Assembly (NCBI GenBank): GCA_963789165.1 | Contig: CAWBJP010000002.1 | Coordinates: forward strand, 1 to 64,000 | DNA length: 64,000 bases | Reading direction: 5' to 3' | From: CAWBJP01 sp963789165 | Lineage (GTDB): Bacteria; Actinomycetota; Acidimicrobiia; IMCC26256; BP-133 | In this document: positions 50,615 to 61,144 of the stretch, one piece after another | Position numbering within the stretch: position 1 is the stretch's first letter | Layout of the letters: the number at the start of each line of letters is the position of its first letter | The notes under the pieces: model-generated | Databases searched by the model: none | What the model was told of the DNA's origin: nothing | What the model saw: only the letters and a program-made list of their open reading frames with translations | Program-made: the position numbers and the translations under genes

Positions 50615-50983
50615 TCAGTACGACACGCAGGGGGTGCCGTCGGACAGGAACTCCACCAGCTTGGCGCCGCCCACGATCTTCGCCCCCTTGACCAGGCTCG
50701 ACTCGTCCAGGCCCCGCTTCTTGAAGCAGGGGGCGCACACGAAGATGTTGCCGCCCGCCCCGGCGAAGTTGCCCATGAGCTCCTTCAGCGGCAGGAAGCC
50801 CTCCTCGTGGACGTCGTCGGCGTAGCCCTCCTCGGCCAGCCGGACGGCGTCGGTGGAGAGGAACACCAAGGTGTCCTGGTCGGAGCCCACCGCGGCATTG
50901 GCCACCACGAAGGCCACCGTCGCCTTGTCGGGGTCGGTCTTGGACTCGGTCAGGGACACGCAGAATTTGCCGGTACCGGCCAT
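50615..50983 (-). CDS. DsrE-family protein
   Basis: A 122-residue protein of the DsrE/DsrF/TusD fold that handles persulfide sulfur. It begins MAGTGKFCVSLTESKTDPDK and contains DTLVFLSTDAVRLAEEGY and the Cys pair of NIFVCAPCFKKRGL (about residues 82-85), the usual position of the active Cys. A strong ribosome site (AGGAGG, 8 nt spacing) lies inside the end of the upstream TusA-like gene, so the two are tightly linked. It probably passes sulfur between the TusA-like partners. Confidence 0.85.
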   Translation of the reverse strand: MAGTGKFCVSLTESKTDPDKATVAFVVANAAVGSDQDTLVFLSTDAVRLAEEGYADDVHEEGFLPLKELMGNFAGAGGNIFVCAPCFKKRGLDESSLVKGAKIVGGAKLVEFLSDGTPCVSY

Positions 50984-50986
50984 GGA

Positions 50987-51208
50987 TCAGTCCTCCTGTC
51001 GTCGTCGGATCAGGTACAGGGGATGCTCGGCCTCGACCAGTTCGTGGCCGGTGAGCCGGCACCATGACGGCAGGTCCTCGGGCGCGCCGAGGTCACGGGC
51101 GGTCAGACGGAGAAGGGCACCCGGGGGCAGGGCGAGCAGCCGGCCTCGCAAGGCCACCACCAGCTCGCCGCAGCCGAGATCGCCGGCATCCCATTCCGCT
51201 TCCGACAC
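50987..51208 (-). CDS. TusA-like sulfur carrier protein
   Basis: A 73-residue TusA-family protein: EWDAGDLGCGELVVAL (Cys in the carrier position; the usual CPxP reads CGEL), then PPGALLRLTARD and APEDLPSWCRLTGHELVEAE. The last block is shared with the TusA domain of the downstream fusion, including the second Cys. GTG 51208 is preferred because GGGAGG lies 6 nt upstream; GTG 51211 is also possible. It is the first gene of the TusA-DsrE-TusA/MetE operon. Confidence 0.8.
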   Translation of the reverse strand: MSEAEWDAGDLGCGELVVALRGRLLALPPGALLRLTARDLGAPEDLPSWCRLTGHELVEAEHPLYLIRRRQED

Positions 51209-51387
51209 CACGTGCCTCCCGGGCACGCGGCGTGCAGGACGCCGGTGCCCTCTCTAGAGATGACCAGGCCCGAGCACGTCGGGCACCGGCCCGCCTCAAC
51301 GCACTCGCATGGACCTCGTCATGGCGCGGACTGTACCGCTCCCCGTGGATGGCCGGCGACGCCCGGTGACCCGCCCCTTAGCATCAG

Positions 51388-52188
51388 GTGGTGCGCGACA
51401 CCCTGGTGCTGGCCACCTTCAACATCCGCAACGGCCGGGCGCTCGACGGGAAGCACATGTGGCCGTTCAGGCGCCCGTCCACCGCGGCGATGATCCGCCG
51501 CCTCGACGCCGATGTCACCGGCCTCCAGGAGGTCTTCTGGTGGCAGCTCCACTACCTGTTGCGCCGGCTCGAGGGGTATGAGGCCCGAGGCGAGGGCCGC
51601 AGCCGGCCGGGGCGGCTGCGCACCGTCGCCTCCGGGGGACACCCCCGAGCCCCCGGGGAGGCGTGTCCGATTCTGACCCGCAGCTCCCGGGTGCGGGTCA
51701 CGGACCACTGGACGCGCTGGTTCGGCGAGGACCCACAACGCGTCGGTGGGCGGCTGCCGGGAGCCTCTTTCCCCCGGGTGGCGACCATGGTGCGGGCCGT
51801 GGACCGGGCGGCGGCCACCGCCTTCGACGTGGTGAACACCCACCTCGACGAGCACCGGCCCGAGAACCGCCTGGCCGGCGCCCGCCAGCTCGTCACCTGG
51901 CTGGCGCCGGACCGGCCCACCATCGTGCTCGGGGACCTCAACACCACCCCCGACGACGACCGGCTGTTTTCCGTGTTCCGCCAGGCGGGCCTGGTCCCCG
52001 CCGTCCCTCCGGAGGCGCCGGGCACCGCCCACCGGTTCCGGGGTGGGCTCGACGGCCCCCGCATCGACCACATCCTGGTCAGCCCGCACTGGGAGGTGCT
52101 CGAGGCCGGCGTGGTCACCGATCATCCCGGCCGCCGCCTCCCGTCCGACCACTGGCCGGTCCGGGCTGCCCTGCGCCTGCGGGCCTGA
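51388..52188 (+). CDS. endonuclease/exonuclease/phosphatase family protein
   Basis: A 266-residue metal-dependent phosphodiesterase-fold protein. Landmarks are LVLATFNIRNG at the start, GLQEVFW (Glu), FDVVNTHLDEH, IVLGDLNTTPDDD (Asp, Asn) and PSDHWPVRAAL (terminal Asp-His). It may act on nucleic acids or phospholipids; no signal peptide is seen. A segment ASGGHPRAPGEA (about residues 82-93) is encoded by an inserted palindromic repeat at 51631-51658. GTG codons at 51388 and 51391 are both possible starts. It is divergent from the sulfur-relay operon. Confidence 0.8.
   Translation: MVRDTLVLATFNIRNGRALDGKHMWPFRRPSTAAMIRRLDADVTGLQEVFWWQLHYLLRRLEGYEARGEGRSRPGRLRTVASGGHPRAPGEACPILTRSSRVRVTDHWTRWFGEDPQRVGGRLPGASFPRVATMVRAVDRAAATAFDVVNTHLDEHRPENRLAGARQLVTWLAPDRPTIVLGDLNTTPDDDRLFSVFRQAGLVPAVPPEAPGTAHRFRGGLDGPRIDHILVSPHWEVLEAGVVTDHPGRRLPSDHWPVRAALRLRA
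51631..51658 (+). repeat. GC-rich palindromic repeat in the phosphodiesterase gene
   Basis: TCCGGGGGACACCCCCGAGC then CCCCGGGG, a copy whose G and C runs are each one base longer than the consensus. It is read in frame as SGGHPRAPG. Confidence 0.8.
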
Positions 52189-52230
52189 CCCCGGCCGGCT
52201 GGCTACGTCCCGGCCCCGCCCGCCCGCGAG

Positions 52231-53061
52231 TTACTTCCCGGCCCCGCCCGCCTGGGCCCGGGCGGCGTCGAGCAGGCTGCGAACCTCGTCGCTCTGGGGC
52301 CCGTCGGGGGAGAGGGCCAGGAAGCGTTCGAACTCGGGGACGGCGCCGGCCGGGTTGTTGGCGCCCCGGAGCAGGACCATGCCCCGGAAGAAGTGGGCGT
52401 CCGGGAACTCCGGGTCAGCCGCCACCGCCTGGTCCAGGCGGGCGAGGGCGGCGGCGATCAGTTCGGCTACGTCGCTGGAGGTGCCGGTCGCCTCACCCGA
52501 CGGGGGGACGCCGGACTGCCGGGCGGCCAGGAACACCAGCCAGCCGGCGTAGGCCGGGGCCTCGGCGTTCTTCGGGTCGAGCCGGGCGACGTCGTCGAAC
52601 TCGGCCACGGCGTCGGCCGCCTCGCCGGAGTCGAGCAGGAACCGGGCGTAGGCCATGTGGGCGGCGGCGCTGTCGGGGTGCCGGCGCACCTGCTCCTGGA
52701 GCGCCTCCCGGCGGTCCGCCTGGTCGTTGCCGGTGGCGCTCCCGCCCGGGAGCCGCTGGCCGAGGGCGCCGGCCAGGAGCACCGCGGCGACGGCGGCGAA
52801 GGCGGCGATCCCCCCGCCGACCAGGAGCCGGCGGCGCCAGGACACCGGCGGCGGTGCCGGCCGGGCGTCGACGCCCTCCTCGATGGAGCGGAGGACCGCC
52901 GCGGCCCGGGCGGTGTACTCGTCCTTCAGGACCTGGTAGCGGTCCCCCTCGAGGTTGCCGGCGGTCCGTTCGGCTTCGAGGTCGTCGAGGGAGCGCAGCA
53001 GGAAGTCCCGCTCCGACTCCAGGGTGGCCAGCTCGTCGGGGTCGAAGCGCGTGGTGCTCAC
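52231..53061 (-). CDS. CcmI-like TPR protein of cytochrome c maturation
   Basis: A 276-residue membrane protein. The N-terminal helix pair (ELATLESERDFLLRSLDDLEAE, YQVLKDEYTARAAAVL) matches the region that precedes the membrane helix in CcmI/CycH. One membrane segment follows (LLVGGGIAAFAAVAAVLLAG, about residue 80), then TPR repeats (AAHMAYARFLLDSGEAADAV, AHFFRGMVLLRGANN). Such proteins hold apocytochrome c for haem attachment. GTG 53061 overlaps the ccmH stop by GTGA. It is the last gene of the ccm operon. Confidence 0.75.
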   Translation of the reverse strand: MSTTRFDPDELATLESERDFLLRSLDDLEAERTAGNLEGDRYQVLKDEYTARAAAVLRSIEEGVDARPAPPPVSWRRRLLVGGGIAAFAAVAAVLLAGALGQRLPGGSATGNDQADRREALQEQVRRHPDSAAAHMAYARFLLDSGEAADAVAEFDDVARLDPKNAEAPAYAGWLVFLAARQSGVPPSGEATGTSSDVAELIAAALARLDQAVAADPEFPDAHFFRGMVLLRGANNPAGAVPEFERFLALSPDGPQSDEVRSLLDAARAQAGGAGK

Positions 53062-53581
53062 CGGGACAGCCCCTCCGGGATCGAGGGGTCTTCCGACCAC
53101 GGTAATTGTGGGTCTGTGACCCCTCGATCGGCGCGGGCCCGCTCGACGAGCTCCCGGTCGTCTTCCGTGACCGCCTCGGGAACGTCGCGGCGCCAGCGGC
53201 GGAAGGCGAGGGCGAGACCAGCGGCAGCGAGAACCAGGGCAACGATAGGTAAGGCCCACACCAAGGCAGTGAAGCCATCCTCCGGCGGTGAGAGAAGGAT
53301 CTCCTCGCCGTAGCGGTCCACGTAGGCCTGGCGGATGTCGCCGTCGGATTCGCCGGCGTCGATCCGGCGGCGGATGTCTTCGGCGATGGCCCGGGCGGTG
53401 GGCGACGGGCTGTCGGCCACCGACAGTCCCTGGCACACCGGGCAGCGCAGCCCGGCGGCCAGCCGCCGGGTCCGGGCCTCGGGCGACGGGTCGCCGTCGC
53501 CGTCGCCGGAGCTTGTTCCGATGGCGAGCGCGCCCACGACCACCGCGACCAGGGCGAGGATGGGCAGGAGGCGCCGGAGGG

Positions 53582-53585
<4 letters not shown>
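53058..53585 (-). CDS. ccmH: CcmH cytochrome c biogenesis protein
   Basis: A 175-residue thiol-disulfide protein. After a signal-anchor (LLPILALVAVVVGALAIG) the family motif LRCPVCQGLSV appears (about residues 48-58), with DIRRRIDAGESDGDIRQAYVDRYG typical of CcmH. A second membrane helix follows (LVWALPIVALVLAAAGLALA), then a charged tail. It keeps the CxxCH cysteines of apocytochromes reduced for haem ligation. GTG 53585 overlaps the ccmF stop. Confidence 0.9.
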
Positions 53586-55617
<2,032 letters not shown>

Positions 55618-55621
<4 letters not shown>

Positions 55622-56037
55622 GATGCCGGGGGGGACTCCACGTCGGGAGGTTTGTACTCCGAGCCGTGCTTGATCATGATGCGATCGGAGGCGAACTCAG
55701 TGCCCTGCCAGCGCCCCTCGCACACCACCGGCACACCGTCGGCGAACAGCTCGGGCGGGTCGCCCCGGTGGAACACCTCCACCGTCTCGTTCCCGTCGGT
55801 CACTTCGAAGGCGACCCCATCGCTCCGGGGGGTCTGGGAGCCGGGGACCACCTCGCCGGCCAGGCGGAACCGGTCGTCACCCGCCTGGTCCCGCTCCGCG
55901 ACCGCCTCGGAGGCGGTGCGGAAGTAGACGACGTTCTCCGACAGCCCGAAGAGCAGATAGGCGATGGCGGCGACGCACAGCCCCCCGGCCACGAAGTACC
56001 GCAACCGGCGCCGGCGCCGGGGTGCGGTCACTTCCAC
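55618..56037 (-). CDS. ccmE: CcmE haem chaperone
   Basis: A 139-residue membrane-anchored OB-fold protein. The anchor is LRYFVAGGLCVAAIAYLLF. The haem-binding His is in IMIKHGSEYKPPD (about residue 124), matching the family H-x-x-x-Y arrangement. It accepts haem from CcmC and delivers it to CcmF. GTG 56037 overlaps the small CcmD-like gene by 10 nt. Confidence 0.93.
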
Positions 56038-56159
56038 GTGGAATCCATCCCGAGGATCTTCTTGGCCCGCCGGGTCCGGACCCAGACGCGGGCCAGGTAG
56101 CCGCCGAGGGCGGCGCCGGTGATCACCCAGCCCGAGAGCACGTATCCGGCGTCGGTCAT
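56028..56159 (-). CDS. CcmD-like small membrane protein
   Basis: A 43-residue protein between ccmC and ccmE: MTDAGYVLSGWVITGAAL, then a basic end RVWVRTRRAKKILGMDSTWK. One helix and a positively charged cytoplasmic tail match CcmD, which releases haem-loaded CcmE from CcmC. ATG 56159 overlaps the ccmC stop (ATGA) and the gene end overlaps ccmE. Position is the main evidence, since CcmD is poorly conserved. Confidence 0.75.
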   Translation of the reverse strand: MTDAGYVLSGWVITGAALGGYLARVWVRTRRAKKILGMDSTWK

Positions 56160-56914
56160 CGATCCGTCCCGACCGGGACCGCGCCGGCGTCGGCTTCGGC
56201 TTCGGCCCGGCGCTCGGCGATGGCGGCCTGCACCTCCCGTTCCTCCAGCCCGTCCTCCAGCACGGCCAGGCGGTAGCGGCGCTCCAGCAGGTACAGGTAG
56301 GTCAGGGTGAAGGCGAGGACCCCGACGAGCAGGGCGCTGGCCATGGAACCCTCGATGGTGGGGTTCAGCGCCGGGTTGAACACCGTCGCCTTCTGGTGCA
56401 GCGTCCGCCACCACTCCACCGAGAAATGCACCACGGGCACGTCCACGAAGGCGAAGAGGGCGGCGATGGCGCTGCGCCGGGCCCGCACGCCCGGGTCGGC
56501 CTGCACCTGGCGCAGGGCCAGGTAGCCGAGGTAGAGGAAGAACAGCACGGCGGTGGAGACGATCCGGGCGTCCCAGGCCCACCACACTCCCCACACCGGC
56601 CGGCCCCACAGGCCACCGAGCACCAGCGTGAGACCGGTGAACAGAACCCCCAGTTCCGCCGAGGCCCCGGCCACGATGTCCCAGGCCGGCGAACGGGTCC
56701 GGCGCCACAGGTAGAGGACCGAGGCGAGGGTGGTGACCCCGAAGGCCAGATAAGCCGTCCAGGCCGCAGGGACGTGGAGATAGAAGAGGCGGACGGCGTC
56801 GCGCTGCAGGTCGTCGGGCGGCGAGATGAACAGGCCCAGGGCGACGAGCAGGGCCAGGCTGGCCGCGGCCAGCGCGCCGAGCACCGTCGAGCCCCGGCGG
56901 AGCCAGAAGGTCAT
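56156..56914 (-). CDS. ccmC: CcmC haem-handling protein
   Basis: A 252-residue membrane protein with six helices. Key parts are RLFYLHVPAAWTAYL (first haem-ligand His), the tryptophan-rich GRPVWGVWWAWDARIVS, and VPVVHFSVEWWRTLHQ (second His). It attaches haem to CcmE. The C-terminal tail after the last helix is acidic and helical. ATG 56914 overlaps the ccmB stop. Confidence 0.94.
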   Translation of the reverse strand: MTFWLRRGSTVLGALAAASLALLVALGLFISPPDDLQRDAVRLFYLHVPAAWTAYLAFGVTTLASVLYLWRRTRSPAWDIVAGASAELGVLFTGLTLVLGGLWGRPVWGVWWAWDARIVSTAVLFFLYLGYLALRQVQADPGVRARRSAIAALFAFVDVPVVHFSVEWWRTLHQKATVFNPALNPTIEGSMASALLVGVLAFTLTYLYLLERRYRLAVLEDGLEEREVQAAIAERRAEAEADAGAVPVGTDR

Positions 56915-57586
56915 GACTCCTCCAGCAGGGCGCCGAAGGCCAGCCAGCCCATGGTGATGTAGATGACGGCGAACACTCCCAGGAGTTGTACCCAGGGCCA
57001 GGCCTCGCCCGGGGTGCCTTCCAGGGCGGCTTCGAAGGCCCGGGTGCCGCCCAGCATCACGGGCGCCACCACGGGCAGGACGAGGAGGGGGAAGAGCGTC
57101 TCCCGGACCCGCAGGCCGGCGGCCAGGGCGCCGTAGACGGTGCCGGCGGCGGCCAGTCCGGCGGTGGCGGCCAGGGCGGTCACCCCCAGCACCAGCGGAT
57201 GGTGGGGTTCGAGGTCGTAGAGCACCACCACGCCCGCGCCGAGGATCACCTCCAGGACGAGGAGCTGGGCGGCGACGGCCAGGGCCTTGCCGCAGAACAG
57301 GGCGGCGCCGTCGAGGCCGGAGAGGCGCAGGGCGTCGCGCACGCCCGTTGTCGTTCTCCACGGTGAACGAGCGCGAGGTGGCCAGCAGGCCGGCCAGGAG
57401 GACCGCCACCCAGAACAGGCCGGGGGCGACCCGGGGCAGCAGGCCACGGTCGGGATCGAGGGCGAAGGCGAAGAGGACGAGCACGATGGCGCCGAAGGGC
57501 ACGACCTGGTTGAGGGCCACCCGGGAGCGGGCCTCGATCCGCAGGTCCTTGCCCGCCACCAGCAGCGACTGGCGCACGATGCTCAT
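56911..57586 (-). pseudogene. ccmB: CcmB haem-exporter permease, one frame change
   Basis: A haem-exporter subunit with about six helices. From ATG 57586 the frame gives MSIVRQSLLVAGKDLRIEAR to LATSRSFTVENDNG. A +1 change near 57345 is needed to continue with VRDALRLSGLDGAALFCGKA and the remaining helices to the stop at 56911. Removing one base gives a normal 224-residue CcmB. The usual partner ATPase gene ccmA is not adjacent, and ccmG is also absent from the cluster. An assembly indel is the simplest explanation, since the rest of the operon is intact. Confidence 0.82.
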
Positions 57587-57676
57587 CACCTCATTCTGAC
57601 CGGGAAGGGAAACGGCGTCCGAACGCGCTGACGGGGGAGGCCTCCCCACCTCCCCCGTCGCGCCGTGGAAAACTTC

Positions 57677-59204
57677 TCAGAGTGAGAGCAGGAACTCGGC
57701 CAGGTCGGCGAGTTCCGGCTGGGTGAAACCGAAGTTGAACCGGATGCTGTTGTAGAAGGGCAGCACGTTGTTGAGCAGCGCCCGCCGGGCCGCCGGCGCA
57801 CCGCTGGCCCCGACGTCGCCGTCCAGGGCGCCCACCCCGAGCCCGCCGCCGAGCAGGTTGCTGGGGGCGGTGGGATCCCCGGCGATCCCGTCGTGGAAGA
57901 AGGGCGCGGTAAACCGGACGCCGAGCAAGCGTGGGGGTGTTGAAACCGCGGATGTTGCCTTTCTCGTCGATCTCGCCCGGGTCGATGATCGGGTCCCCGG
58001 TGAAGAAGGTCGGGAGCGCGATCCGGTGCGCCTTCCCGTCGGTGAAGAAGTCTCCGGCATGGCAGGTGGCACAGGCGACCTTGTCGCCGGCGGCGAATTC
58101 GCCGCTCGGGTCGGTGACCGGACGGGGCGTCCGGAACAGCACCTCGCCCCGCTTGGCCATCGCCGGATCGAAGTCCTCGCCGGGCCGGGCCGGGTCGAGG
58201 CTGAAGCGTGAACTGGAACTCGGCCAGGGCGTCGAGCTCGCGCTTGGTCGGTTCGCGCGAGGCGTGCATCTCCAGCGGGGACACGATGGCTCCCCGGGCC
58301 TGCGCCTGGAGGTTCGGGTTCCGCCTGTCCCAGCCGAAGGGTTCCGAGCCTGTCAGGCCGAAAAGGCTCGGCGTCTGGCGGTGGGCGATCTCCCGCTCCC
58401 GGACCGGGCCGATGACGTGCGTCCGGCCGTCGGTGAAGCCCTCTCCGGCGTGGCAGGTGGCGCAGGACAGGAACTCGCCCGCGACATGGGGCCCCTGACT
58501 GGGCTTCTGACCGAAGACGGTGGTGGAGAAGAACAGCTCCTTGCCCTCGGCGACGAGCTGCTGCCTCTCCTCCTCGGTCCGGGCCGGCGTCGGGTCGAAG
58601 GAAGCGTCCCGGTCACCGAGGTCCTCCCGGAAGGGCCCGACGATCTGCTTGTGGACCGGGTTCAGCGGGTCGGGGGTGAAGACCGGATCCTTCGGGGCGT
58701 CGCCCGGCGGTGGTTCGGCGGTCCTGAGCGGACGCAGGTCGGGCAGCAGGGCCGGGTTCGTGCCCCCGGCCGTGGCCGGAGGCGCCGGCCAGGTCGGGCC
58801 CGCCGAGCCTGTTGAGAAGCTGGGCCATGAGGTCGGCGCCGTAGCTCACCCGGGCCTCGAGGGAGCGGAGCGCCGGGTTCGCCGGCAGGGTGGTGTCGGG
58901 CGGGGCCGGGCTGGCCGCCGCCGGGGCCCCGGCGGGGGTGGGCGCGGCTGCCGTGGCGGGCTCGGCGGGTGCGGCCGGCGTGGAGGTGGGTGCCGCCGCC
59001 GGGCCGGCCGGGCGTGACGGCAGCCGGAGCGGACGCCGCAGGTGACAGGGCGGCCGCGGACTTCACCGGGCGGGTGTGGGCATCGGACCCGGAGGCGAGG
59101 CTGGCGAAGAACACCGCCGCGCCGAGCGCGACGGGAAGGCCCAGCAACAAGTGTGATCGGCTCAAGCGCCTACCCCGTCCGGCGCTTCCCCCCAAGCGAT
59201 GCAT
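57677..59204 (-). pseudogene. di-haem cytochrome c peroxidase (CcpA/MauG family), four frame changes
   Basis: A secreted di-haem protein. ATG 59204 follows AGGAGG and starts a signal peptide (LLLGLPVALGAAVFFASLAS). Two haem sites CATCH are visible, at 58450-58464 (LSCATCHAGEGFTDG) and 58059-58073 (VACATCHAGDFFTDG), with TAPFFHDGIAG and LPFYNSIRFNFGFTQPEL toward the end. The frame must shift near 58990, 58790, 58195 and 57930, each time by one extra base. All domains and both haem motifs survive. It lies just upstream of the ccm genes needed to attach its haems. Either assembly errors or a decaying gene. Confidence 0.8.
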
Positions 59205-59403
59205 ACAGCGAGTCCTCCTGCTGACACGGCTCGCAGGGGTTCACAAATGGTGGCTCCCCCGCGACGGAGAGTGCGATCTATCCCCAAAGTATGCCATTTT
59301 TAGGGGATTTCGCACCAGATGGTACCGGTTGTTCCGGGTATTTGAACCGCGGAGATTGCGGCTTTCTTCCCGGTTTCTCGAACTCTTGTTCCCCGTTTTG
59401 GCG

Positions 59404-61071
59404 CTACTGCGTCGCCTCGCCGGACCGGAGCCGGTCGCGGAGCTCGGTGCGGCGGATCTTGCCGCTGACGGTCTTGGGGAGCTCGTCCACGAAGTAGACC
59501 AGGCGGGGGTACTTGTAGGGCGCGGTGGTCTTCTTGACGTGGTTCTGGAGCTCGGCGGCGAGCTCGGGCGAACCTTCGTGGCCCGGGGCGCAGATCACGA
59601 AGGCGCACACCAGCTGGGTCCGCTCCGGGTCGTCCTTGCCCACCACCGCGGCCTCGGCCACGGCCGGGTGCTCGACCAGAGCGCTCTCCACCTCGAAGGG
59701 GCCGATCCGGTAGGCGGAGGAGGTGATGACGTCGTCGGACCGGCCCTCGAACCAGAGGTAGCCGTCCTCGTCGCGCCGGGCCTTGTCGCCGGTCAGGTAC
59801 CAGCCGCCGTGGAAGGCGGCGGCGGTGGCGTCCTCGTCCCGGTAGTAGCCGGAGAACATCCCGACCGGTCGCTCCGGAGCCACCCGGACGGCGATGTGGC
59901 CCTCCTCCCCGTCGGGGACCCGCTCACCCGCCTCGTCCACCACCTCGACGGCGAAGCCGGGTGTCGGCTTGCCCATCGATCCCGGGCGGACGGGGACACA
60001 GCGGTAGTTGGCCACGAGGTTGACGGTCTCGGTCTGGCCGTAGCCGTCGTAGACGGTGAGGCCGCCGGTGCCCTCCTCCCAGACGCGGATCACCTCGGGA
60101 TTCAGCGGTTCGCCGGCCGAGAGGCAGTGGCGCAGCCCGGACAGGTCGTGGGCCTTCAGGTCGGCCTGGACCAGCATGCGGTAGAGGGTGGGCGGGGCGC
60201 AGAAGGTGGTGACCTGGTTGCGGACGATGGTGTCGAGGATCAGGTCGGCGTCGGGCTTGCCCATGTTCATGAGCACCACGGTGGCGCCCTGGGTCCACTG
60301 GCCGAACAGCTTCCCCCACGCCGCCTTGGCCCACCCCATGTCGGAGACGGTCCAGTGGATGTCGCCCTCCCGCAGGTCCTGCCAGTACCGGGCGGTGATG
60401 GTGTGCCCGATCCCGTAGCTGGCCTGGGTGTGCATGACCATCTTGGGATACGACACCGTGCCGCTGGTGAAGTAGAGGAGCATCGGGTCGGCCGCCGCGG
60501 TCGGATCGTCCGGGGTCGGGTCGCTGGAGGCGGGCTCGAGCAGCGCCTGCAGCGGCGTCCACCCGTCGCTCGGGGCTTCGCCCACCACGATGCGCTGGCG
60601 CAGCGTGGGCAGGTCGCCGGCGGCGTCGACCTTGGCCGCCCCCTCCGAGTCGGTGATGGCGGCCACCGCTTCCGCCCGGTCGACGCGGTAGGCGATGTCC
60701 TTGCCCGTGAGGAGGTTGGTCCCCGGCATGGGGATGGCCCCGATGCGGATCGCCCCCAGGGCGGCCACGTACCACTCCGGGATGCGGGGCAGCATGAGGA
60801 AGACCGGGTCGCCCTTCTTGACGCCCTGGGCGGTGAGGGCGTGGCCCATCCGGCGGGACTCTTTCGCCATCTCCGCCCAGGTGTGGCGGGCGGAGACGGC
60901 GCCGGCGCCGTCCAGGGAGAGGAGGGCCAGGCCGTCGGGCGTGGCCGCCGCCCGGCGTTCCAGGACGTCGTGGACGAAGTTGAACCGTTCCGGCACCGGC
61001 ATCCGGAAGGAGGCCCGCTCGGCCTCGTAGTCGGTCATGTTCGGCGGGGCGTCGCGTCCAGGTCTGCTCAT
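59404..61071 (-). CDS. acyl-CoA synthetase (AMP-forming, medium-chain type)
   Basis: A 555-residue adenylate-forming ligase. Core motifs: YFTSGTVSYPKMV (the usual Thr/Ser/Gly-rich loop), VYDGYGQTETV (A5), GGWYLTGDKARRDEDGY (A7) and PKTVSGKIRRTELR with the catalytic Lys near the C-terminus. DIHWTVSDMGWAKAAWGKLF resembles ACSM-type medium-chain fatty acid or benzoate CoA ligases. The loop has Val where Lys or Gly is more usual (GTVSYPK). ATG 61071 is the likely start, with another ATG at 61038 (MTDYEAERASF). No partner genes are adjacent. Confidence 0.9.
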   Translation of the reverse strand: MSRPGRDAPPNMTDYEAERASFRMPVPERFNFVHDVLERRAAATPDGLALLSLDGAGAVSARHTWAEMAKESRRMGHALTAQGVKKGDPVFLMLPRIPEWYVAALGAIRIGAIPMPGTNLLTGKDIAYRVDRAEAVAAITDSEGAAKVDAAGDLPTLRQRIVVGEAPSDGWTPLQALLEPASSDPTPDDPTAAADPMLLYFTSGTVSYPKMVMHTQASYGIGHTITARYWQDLREGDIHWTVSDMGWAKAAWGKLFGQWTQGATVVLMNMGKPDADLILDTIVRNQVTTFCAPPTLYRMLVQADLKAHDLSGLRHCLSAGEPLNPEVIRVWEEGTGGLTVYDGYGQTETVNLVANYRCVPVRPGSMGKPTPGFAVEVVDEAGERVPDGEEGHIAVRVAPERPVGMFSGYYRDEDATAAAFHGGWYLTGDKARRDEDGYLWFEGRSDDVITSSAYRIGPFEVESALVEHPAVAEAAVVGKDDPERTQLVCAFVICAPGHEGSPELAAELQNHVKKTTAPYKYPRLVYFVDELPKTVSGKIRRTELRDRLRSGEATQ

Positions 61072-61144
61072 GCCCCGGAACCTACCCGGCTAACAAGAAG
61101 AGACACACAGCGAAAGATGAAGACAAGAAGGGAATGATGGGGGC

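Noticed and set aside
48130..50691. A very long plus-strand frame across the cupin, cyclophilin and MetE genes
   Set aside because: High GC keeps the antisense frame open. All three minus-strand proteins have clear families, while the plus-strand product has none.
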